Assembly: GCA_003427395.1 (NCBI GenBank)
Contig: BFEA01000259.1
Span: 1,605,336 to 1,650,089 of the forward strand
Origin: Chara braunii
Lineage: Eukaryota > Streptophyta > Charophyceae > Charales > Characeae
Reading direction: 5' to 3'
Length of the DNA: 44,754 nucleotides
This document shows positions 30,301 through 40,618 of the stretch, piece after piece. The number at the start of each line of letters is the position of its first letter. The stretch's first letter is position 1. The translations under genes were made by a program, and so were the position numbers. The notes under the pieces were generated by a model. That model was not told where the DNA came from. It saw nothing but the letters and a program-made list of their open reading frames with translations, and did no database searches.

Positions 30301-33300
30301 CTTCCTCTTTATGTAGGCCAAGGCTATGGCTGACTACTAGGGCCTCGCCCTGCTGTGCAAAGGACAACACAAACCAGCTATGCTCGCTGCTGTTCAGGCA
30401 GCCATGCCTGGCCCCGCCTTGAAGCCTTCTTGGTGTGGCGCAACCCCAACTGGGGCCTTCCAGATGCTGCGCCTAACGAGGTGATGACGATGGTGCCCAC
30501 TTGCCTCCTCAGTCCTCTTCTTCCTCCTCCTACCGGTAGAGCTCCACCATAGCCGAGGTGGGAGCTCCCGGTCTCCTTCCTCCTAGCAGCGCTGAAATGC
30601 CCAGCTCGTCCATCGGCAGCCAAGCGAACTTCCAATCACGCTCTGGCCCTGCGGGCATGCATTCAAGGTATTACGAAAGCATTAGAGATGAGAACCAGTG
30701 TGAGCAAACATACGGCGTGGGACCTGCGTGTTTAGACATGGTCTGAGCATAATATACAGATAATGTCCCTGGACCTATGCACGTCCAGGTGCACTCACTT
30801 TGGCAGGGGAGCATGAAGATCTTTTTTGTCGTAGCTGGATTTCACGCAGCCTTTCCCTTTCTACAATTGCAAAACTGTCCAGGTACTGAAGCTGACCCTG
30901 CATAAGCAATGCCAACACAGTCAAGCGGCTCAGATATGCGGAAGCCATTCTTTCTTTGCTTTTCCCTTCTTTTCCCTCCAGCCTCCTTAAATCACCAGTA
31001 CACGGCCCCAGCCTTGCTGAAAAAGAATCTCATCCCCTACGAAGCATTATCAGGCTTGGGGGAGGGCAGGTAGTGCGATGGGGGTAAAAGGCGGTGGGCC
31101 TAAGGAAAAGGGGGCAAACGGACTGGGGGGCAAACGGACTGCAGATTGTCCTTGTGTTTTTTTATCCCGTGCGCGTTTCCACAAACGCCCACAAGGGCAG
31201 ACATTAATCAAGCCCTTTTTCCTTTCTTTTTTTTTTTGTTGTTGTTTTTTGGCAGTGACGAATGTGACTCCCCGTGGGAGGCGGGGAGCAATAGAGTTGA
31301 TGTCAGGCCTTTCCATTTCACGGCATTCTCGTGCTACAACTTTTCAGATTGTATATGACCGCAGTTCTGGCCAGAGGGTGGATGAATCTGTGAGGCAATC
31401 ACGTTCGGAGCTTTTTATTTTATTTTTTGCCTTTGCAAGGGAAATGAGCAATAGCGAAATGACAGAATTCCGAATTGCAAAATCACACTGAAAGCGAGAT
31501 AATCGTAAGCTGTCCAGGGGCGTGGTCCCACTAGCAAAGAGGATCTGATCGAATGCCGGAATCTGGACGTGTTTGTGGAGAGATGCAGGAAATAGAGATG
31601 GAACTGCTTTCTGCGTCTCTGCATAAAACACATCCAGATTCAGGAGCTTGATCCTATCCTCTTTGCTAGTGGGACCTCGGCCCAGAAAGCAGGAATGCGC
31701 TGATATTACACCGAAAAGAGAACCAAAGCAGCTCAATTGTCAATGAGAGCATTATCTCACCACCACCAACAATGTACTCTGAACTCTTCCTCCTACTGGC
31801 GCTCAGCGCCCAGACTACGATCCTATGGTTACTTCGCTAGCCTACAGAAATGACAAAGCAACCACTTGACGTCAGCAGCAGCAACCAAACTACAAGCAGA
31901 TGTCAACCATGCAGATCTCTGCAGGACCAGGTACGTGCTCTCACATCACCTCCCTCACTCGCCCTCTCTACGCTCACCCGCGTCTTACCCCACACCTTCC
32001 TTCTCCACCAAGGACCACCGCGTATCCCCGCTGACACGATGAAGCCCGAGCCCGGCTATGGAGGCTGGGCTATGGTGCTGCTTCCACGCAGCGGCCTTTC
32101 TCAACCTGCTTCGGCGCGCGCGCTCGAGCACTGCCTGCCAGTGGACTTGAGCACACTGTCCAGCAGCGCTGCCGCTCACCCAGCAGCTGCCCGAATCCTC
32201 GACCTTTGCTATATGCGAAGTGGCCTGGCCCTAAGGCTGCTCGGCCTCGTTTCCAGTAGCTTCACGTTGGGCCAGGGAGTCCTCGCCCAGGCCTATTCAG
32301 ACAGTGGCGTGGGCAGGCAGCAGTTAGGCGCGTCCAACTACCCAGTGCCCAGCGTGTTGTTCCCTGCTTTCTGATTGGCCGAGAGGCCACCTTCCAAGTC
32401 AATAGCAGAAGAGCCTAGAAGGCTCATGGAAGATTCCGATGCTCGCGAGCAGGGCGTATGCAACCAACTGGCGTGTGGTGATTGTCTGGCGCCCACTGGG
32501 AGTGGCAAATTTTGCAATATTCAGGCCTCTTCGAGATACGGGGTCGCAAGGCGGGCACGACTTGTGCTGCGGGGCCGCCCCTTACGGGCATGCCGAGGCC
32601 CAACGTCCTCGCACCTTTTGCATGTGGAGAGTAGTGAGGCGTGTTGCCCAAATCCCTCGCCCGTTGTACTTGTTTCCTCGTGTTTCGAGAAAACAGCATG
32701 ATTCACCACAGTGAATCACGAGAGGAGACGAAAAATAGAAAAAGAAACAACCCAAAAAAACTTACCCAAAAAAGTTTTCTAGGCTCTAGCTGCCCGTGAA
32801 AACGGTTGCCTACTGCTGCTTCTGGAAGCTACAGGCTCCAGACTTTCCCAAAGCAAGCGCCACGCTTTGCTTTTCAGTGTGCCCATGGTTATGTTTTTTT
32901 TTTTTTTTTTTTTTTTCCCTATAAGTCGGAGATTTCTGGTAGTTACTGGTGTGATTCCCCGTGAGAGGCGGGGAGCAATCCATTCCTGTCAGGCCCTTCC
33001 TTTTCAGGGCGTTCTCACACTACAAATTTTCAGATTGTATCTGGCTGCAGTTCTGGCCAGGCGTGGATGAACCTGTGATGCAAACGCATTTGTAGCTTCG
33101 TGTGCCCTTGGGCATCGCTGCACTCTGCTCTCCGCATGCACAAAAGGGAAAAAAGATAGCAACATATCTTCCCATGTTCTAGCGGTGGATTCAGTCTCAT
33201 TTCGCACATTTGGAGATTAGTGCAGCGAGGCCCCTTCCTTGTTCTTTTTTTTTTTTTTTTTTTTTAATTTTATTTGGACCATTTCTCGATTTATGCGTGT

Positions 33301-35412
33301 CATCCTTGCGCAGGGGCCATGCTAATCTTCTCTGTATCGTTCCAACTTTAACGTATGTCCCGAAGGACATTTTCTTGTTTTTCTTAATAATATTTTTTCT
33401 TAATAATAATAAGAACAAAGAATTTTGGCAGTTACTGATACGACACCCCGTGAGAGGCGGGGAGCAAGAAAGTTGCTGTCAGGCCCCCCCTATCGTTTCT
33501 GGCCATTCTCACGCTACCACTTCCCTGGACGTATCTGACCGTGAGTAAGGCCAGGCGTGAGTCGCACATGAGTGAAAACACTAGGAGAAGACGGCCTCCT
33601 GTTTGTTCCATGTGCTGGCAGCAGGTCCAGCACAGAGGGCGGTACTAGTACCACCCTGAACTGTCCCAGCGCCGGTGCCCACGTTGCTTCCAGGCTCAGA
33701 AAAATAAAAAATGAGGCTCGTACATTTAGCCTCGGGTGTACTGATGGTTTAAAGTTTAAACCACCACTACCTTGTACACTGGGACGCGAAGTCCCAAAAA
33801 AGTCGCCTACTCCGAAAAGGCCGGGGGCTCGGGCGAGGGTCGGGGGCAAAAACAAAGAAAATGAAAAAAAAGAAAACATTTGGGCCTGTCCTTCGGGACA
33901 TCCGCGAAAATTGGAACGATACAGAGAAGAGTAGCATGGCCCCTGCGCAAGGATGACACGCATAAATCGAGAAATGGTCCACATTTTTTAAGGGAAAAAA
34001 AAAAAGAAAACATTTGGACCATGTGGGGCCGCTAGTCGAATGTCGAAAAAAAAAAGAAAGAACTTGTCCACGTCAGTGATGTCGGGAAGAGGGTCACCTA
34101 TGCCTTACTCAGGCTAGTACGTGCCAGAATGCATCTAACCACTAATAGGGCAAGTTTCAGATGTCATTGTTTTTGTTTTTTTTTCCCTTTTTTACTCTGT
34201 TCTTAGTGCCCTGTCTGCGAGGCACGGCATACTCCGCGTGAAATCTAGTGGCCCTCACAGAGGGCATACTCTCACTACGTACTTCAAGAATGTATCAGAC
34301 CCGTTTCATGGCCAAATCTTGGTTTCTTTTTTTCTTGTGTTCTTCTTTTGTTTCGTCTGACCGTGGATCTGTGAGGGGGTACGCACACTTGTCCTAAAAG
34401 AATGTATCCAACCTGAAAACGACCGAAGCTGAGTTTCCTTTTTTGCCCCCCAACTTTCGTGAATATCACCGACGTGACGAAATCATTTCTCGATGTGGTA
34501 CCAGAAATGAGAAATGGAATGGCACCACTCACACCCAAAGCTCAGCAAGACTCGGTGCGCAGTGAAATTCAGGTTCGGCAAAAACAGAATCGGAGGGGGG
34601 GGAAAAAAAAGAAAGAAAGGGCGACAGCCTTGAGATACTGTCATTGATCGGACCAGCCCCAGGTAACTCAGAATTATGTTTTTGTCCATCTGATTGCATC
34701 TGGATTCAAATTTCAGACCAAGGGGTCAGTATTTCAACAGCTCATGGGTGTGTCCAACTGAGCTGGGCCCGTTCGTACTGCCCTGCAGCCTTCTTAACTT
34801 CCTCGACTCCTTGTTTGTTCGTTGGCTTCCTCCACAGGACCACAGGGGTGTCTTCCCCCCCCCCGCCCGCTGCACCCCCCCTAATCGACCAGTGCTGTTC
34901 AATGGCGTGTCAACCACAAAAAAAAAGTAGGGTTAACAGTCTTTCAAGTGATCCCCACCATAGCCAGTATCTTCCCTAGTCCCCTCTTCTCTCCCAATAT
35001 CTGGTGAACCCATTTTAGCAACGGATTAGCCCCCAGACGGCATCTGGACATCGGGAACCAGCCCAGCCGGTAGTTTCTGGCTGTCAAGGAATCCGCACCT
35101 GCCTGTTGCACCTGGCAGAATCCCTGTGCGGACGTCCGAATTCCTAAAGAAAAGAAAGAGAAGAGAAGAGAAGAGAAGAGAAGAGAAGAGAAGAGAAGAA
35201 AAAGAGCGGACCAAGGGGCTAACCCCTGATCATTGTCTGTTTATCTGACTTGCAGGTTGCTCCTCCAGACGTAGTGCAGCCATTCGACCTAGCAAAGGCG
35301 CAGAATGGAAGTTTCATGGCATACCACGGAACCTCGGCAGAGAACCTTCACAGTATCATCAGATGTGGTAAGAGCAAACGGTCTCTTTTTTTTTTTTTTT
35401 TTTTTTTTTTTN

Positions 35413-35456
<44 letters not shown>

Positions 35457-38400
35457 CTTACCCAAAACCCCACCTCTCTGCGAGGGGGGGAGAGGGGGGA
35501 TGATACAAGCAGGCCCGCCGAAGAGCAAACAGTCTCCACCCCATATAATGCAGACTTCTTGGCCACCTCATGTCTGTCCATGTGGTAAGAGCAAACAGTC
35601 TCTTTTCTTTTTTTTAACCCAAAACCCCACCTCTCTGCTAGAGGGGGGTGGGTGATAAAAGCAGGTCCCCCCAAGGGCGAACAGTCTCTGCCCCATATAA
35701 TGCAAACTTCTTGGCCATCATCATGTCTGTACATGTGGCAAGAGCAGTGTCTTTTTTTTTTTTTTTTTTTTTAACCCAGAACCCCACCTCTCTGCTAGGG
35801 GGGGGTGATAAAGGCAGGGCCCCCCAAGACCAAACAGTCTCCGCCCCATACAATGCAAACTTCTTGGCCACCATCATGTCTGTCCAAGGGTTCTCAAACA
35901 ACCAAGAAGACTTAAGTAGGCAAACAGTCAGCCGCGCTAGGCCGGGAGCTGACACGAGGTTATGGGTTCTCAAAAAACCAAGAAGACCAAGTAGGCAGAC
36001 AGTCGGTCAGTCAAGCCAGGCCGGCAGAGCTGCCATGAGGGTATGGGTTCTCAAATAACCAAGACAAGAAGACTAAGTAGGCAGACAGTCAGTCAGTCAA
36101 GCCAGGCTGGCAGAGCTGCCATGAGGTTATGGCTTCTCAGATAACTGTTATGTACCCGATTGATCTTCAAATCCACAATGAATTCACACGTTCCCATACA
36201 CGCATGCAATTGCAGAGTGAGTAGACTCGAAGGAGGCAAATCCACACAAAACCGGAGAGAAGATATGCACAGTGGAAGCTCAAAATACACAGAGAACTGA
36301 AAAAAACGAATTTCAATTCTGTAATCCCCTGTCCTCCTCCAATCAATCCAGAGTACTTGTTCCAAGAAACACAACCGCGATTTTTACAACAACCCCGAAC
36401 AACCAAAAACAAGTGTTCAACAAAGCATGCATGCAGGAGTCTTCTTCTTCTTCCTCCTCGCCACCTCATACCCCTCCCTGGCTATGGCTGCCGTAGGTGC
36501 TGTCACAATGTGCGTGCCAATCTGAACCAGCAACCCTAATCATAACAGCGCCAGCTCAGCACCCGCAAGGAAGTGCAGCGCTGGAAGTCCTGATGAAGAA
36601 GGAGACGACCGATCCAGCACTTCGAAGAAGACAAAGTTCCTCGAGAGGAGGAACAACAGATATGGCTGCCAAGTGGAAGATGGCACCACCCAAACCCAAC
36701 AACACAGTACTGTGGAAGCTCTCATGCAGAGCTGCGAAATAGCAGCAGTGAGATCTTCAACTTCGTTTCCCAACCCCAGCTATGGCTGGGCTTCGAGGAA
36801 GAAGATGACCTCCTCGCCCAAAATAGAGCAGCAGCGCTCCAACAACGGACGGGCAGAGTTTCCCCAGCCAAACGAAAACGTGAAAAGACCCAAACCAAAT
36901 TTCCTGCCCGCTACTTCTACCCTCTGCCTACACCTATGACGGACTCCAAAGGCAACAACCCAGTACTCATCTGCATCTAGATGGAAATAGGGGGAAAAGG
37001 GGACCTAGACCTATGACAAGGCAAAAGGAAAAGGTCGAATGGCCTAAGGCTACCAAACAGAGACTACTAGTGACAGACTCAGGGATAAAGTCCCATAGGG
37101 CACATTACTCACAAACAAAACACATACAAATTACAGGTCACGGGATCAAGTCCCGCAAGGCTCAAAACAAGAAAAGAAACTACAAAGCCAAACACTTAGT
37201 GTGTAACCCCACTGGGAAACTGCGATTTATTGCATAACCAAGAAGAGTAAGTGGGTAGACAATCAGCCAGGCCAGGCCGGCAGCCGGCGCGAGGTTATGG
37301 GTTCCCAGCTACCCAAGAAGTTTAACTAGGCAGAAACTCAGCCAGGCCAGGCCGGCAGCTGACACGAGGTCAAATAACCAAAAGGGCCAAGTACTAAGTA
37401 GGCAGACAGTCGGCCATGCTAGGCCGGCAGCTGACGCAAGGTTAGGGGTTCCCAGCTAACCTGGAAAACTGAAGTTGGCAGATCATCAGCAAGGTCAGGC
37501 CGGCAGGCCGGCAGCTGACATGCCATCAAATAAACAAGAAGGCTAAGTAATAAGTAGGCAGACAGTCAGCCAAGCCCGGCCTTCAGCTGACACGAGCTAG
37601 TTAGGGTTTTCTCAAATAACCAGGAAGACTGACTAGGCAGACAGTCAGCCAGGCCAAGCCGGCAGCTGACATGAGGTTGGGTTTGATGTGTTTGTCCTTC
37701 ACTCTTCATGATCTATTGTCTTAGCATTGCAGCTGTGTGCAACTGACAGACCTAACAATTGTAATAGACCGCCAGATGGAGGAAGGAAATTGGTGATCAG
37801 GTGAAGAACAGATGAGTGCATAACATGGACTTGATTGGGGTTATTTGAATGAACAGCATGGAACGGGAACCAGACAAGAAGATGGGGGCATGGAATTGCT
37901 GATTGGGGGAAACAGGCCTGACCAGTCCGTAGACGGCCAGATGAAGACACATAGGGCCTGTTTGTCTTACATGCAAAGAGTAAAATGCTGGCCTTATGCT
38001 TGATTCCCACGTAGTCAAGCATGCATAGTACTCGTCAAATTTTCGGGATGATATGTCGTTGAGGCTAGTCATGACCGCCCTGGTAGCTGCTACAAGCCTA
38101 CAAGCAAATTAGTATTCTCCTTGCCTTGGGAAGTGATGGTCTCAAACTACCACCCCCTTTGCCCCCCCCTGTTACAAGCAAATTAGTATTCTCCATGCCG
38201 TGGAAGGTGATGCCCTCAGACTACCACCCCCTTTCTCCCCCCTTCTTGCCCCCCCCCGCTCTCAGCAATCTTTGGCCTCTCCATTTTCAGTTGAGCCAAT
38301 CGATCAACAATTTCGACCAGGGAGCGGCCTACCGTAGGTTTTTCTGCCATTCACAAGGGGCGGCCCAGTTTTTGAGCAGGGAGCTGTGGCTCATGTTCTG

Positions 38401-39320
38401 GAAGGGAGGACTCTATATAACTGTTTTTTCAGCGCTTGATATGAATCTCCCGGAGTGCTGCAAGAAGGAATCCAAGGGCATACTCACACGAGGACCGACC
38501 TCGATGTATATTACCGCTTTCCCGGCCGAGACTGGATGCACCTGACCGCAATTTATGTTCACAGAGAAGTTGAAACGGTCCTAGTGTGAGTATGCCGTAC
38601 AGAGGATTGACTTGGGAATCCAACGACACATTCAGGAAGCTGCTGCCTATACATCGCAGTGTGTCCATGTGCAGCATTTTTGTGCGTTAAAAAAAAAAAA
38701 AGAAAAAAAAAAAGAAAAAAAAAAGTTACTGAACGCTCGTCTTACCACACAATTCAACGCATTCCCAGCCTCTTTTGCTTCTTGGCAATGAATTTTTCTC
38801 AAAAAGAAAACATTTTTTCTCAAAAAGAAAACAAAGAAAAAAAGCAATTCAACATATGGGCACTACAATCACAATCCGCACTTTTTTTCTGGTCGGGTAC
38901 AGGCGTAATGATGCATGCTCCTCTGAAGATGAGCGATGCACATGTCCAAGGAGCGCCAGTGTGATGAACAGGACTCAAAACAAAATGATGTAATGCAATG
39001 TAGCGCAGTGGAAGAGTCAAAGATATGACCTGGCACATCAGATCCAGACTCGACTCACACAATCATCATCACACATGTCGCACAGCAAGGAGGGGGATCA
39101 TACACGGAAGAAAGGTCCCTCCTTGAGCACACGCATGGGGAAGAAACCACGGATGATGAAGGGGGGGAGGAGAGACGAAGATGGAGGGGAGAGAGAAGAC
39201 AAGAGTAGAACTCATAGTCGTCCAGAAATAGTCTCCCCGACAAATGTCCAACCAATGTCTGTCCTCAAAAATGTTGAATCAGATCCTGGGCGCACACAGG
39301 CCCGAAATTGCCACTGCCTG

Positions 39321-39403
<83 letters not shown>

Positions 39404-40587
39404 AGAAGAAGAAGAGGGGAAGAAGAAGAATATTGTCTATGGAGGAGCGGAGAAGGAGATGAAGAAGAAGAACTCTCCTCTCTCGCGCACTCCTGATGAC
39501 GATGCCACAACTACTGACAAGTAAAGGTGATGACTCCCGATGCAGGTCACTGCTGAAGGCCGGGCCCATGACAGGTATGAAGTCCCAGCTATGGTGCCCA
39601 GGTAAGTCTCTCTCTCCCTCGTGGACATGGCCTCCGCCAACCTCTCCACTCCAGCCTACTCCTCCAGCGCTGCTCTATCACCGCTCTCCCCAAATTGGTG
39701 CTGCTCCAGCAGCGTGCTGCCCAACTGAGGCTACACCCTGAATGTCATCAAAGTGGAGGACTGGCCCAGCTATATACCGCCGGGCCTGGCTGAGCAGTCC
39801 TCGGTCTGCAATCAGGACCGTCGGATCTGATGTCCGATCGATGGTCCTGATCGCAGGCCCAAGTCCTGGTCCTACGATCCTGTCCCAAAAAACAGCCTCT
39901 CTGGGCGTCCCTACCGGACGTCCGGCAACCTTGCTGATGCAGCAGGGTGCTGAGGACTGGGCCAGGCACAAACAGGTGAATGCCTGTTCCAGCCCCACGT
40001 ACGGACATATCTGACCCTGGCCTGCAACGGCTGAAAATGAAATCCACTGGTCCGAACAGGCATCCGCCTGTTTGGCCAAAAGGAATAGTTTGAACCGACA
40101 CATCTGAAACAGACAAAAATAGTCCAGAAAAAAACCAGCAAAGAGCGCACGTGGAACCAAGTGTGTGCCTGGCCTGGAAAAATGGCCGTGGACCTCCAGG
40201 TTGCTCAAAAAAAAATGGGCCCGCAGCCTTGGGGGCTGAAACAACCGGCGGGGCCCAAAACAGGACCCGTGTTGCAGCCGCAGCATGCTACACATAATAA
40301 TGTCCCCTATGTATGATGTGTTCAGGTGCAGGCTGATGGTTGTGTGTGTCCTCAGCAGGCACTGGTCCACAGAAAAATGAATGGTGCTGAGGGACTAGAG
40401 TTCAGGGTCTTGGTATCTTACCTGGCTCTCTGCAGGTCCTGTATGCAGAAAAGCTGGTCTTCGGATTTACAGTCATTTACTGTTTACGGCACTTCTGCGG
40501 CCAATGATCAGGAGAGTAACCCGAATGGTCGGAAGGTCTATTTTTTTTTAAGTACCAAAACTCTGTTGAATCGTACAGAGAGCTACT

Positions 40588-40618
<31 letters not shown>

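Noticed and set aside
31850-32374. 174-codon ORF in intron 2
   Set aside because: No conserved motif, overlapping frames open, lies in an intron among retroelement debris.
33888-33989. Functional U6 gene because a T6 terminator is present
   Set aside because: The exact 20-bp flanking duplication shows retroposition of the transcript with its U tail, and the conserved AGATTAGC segment is altered.
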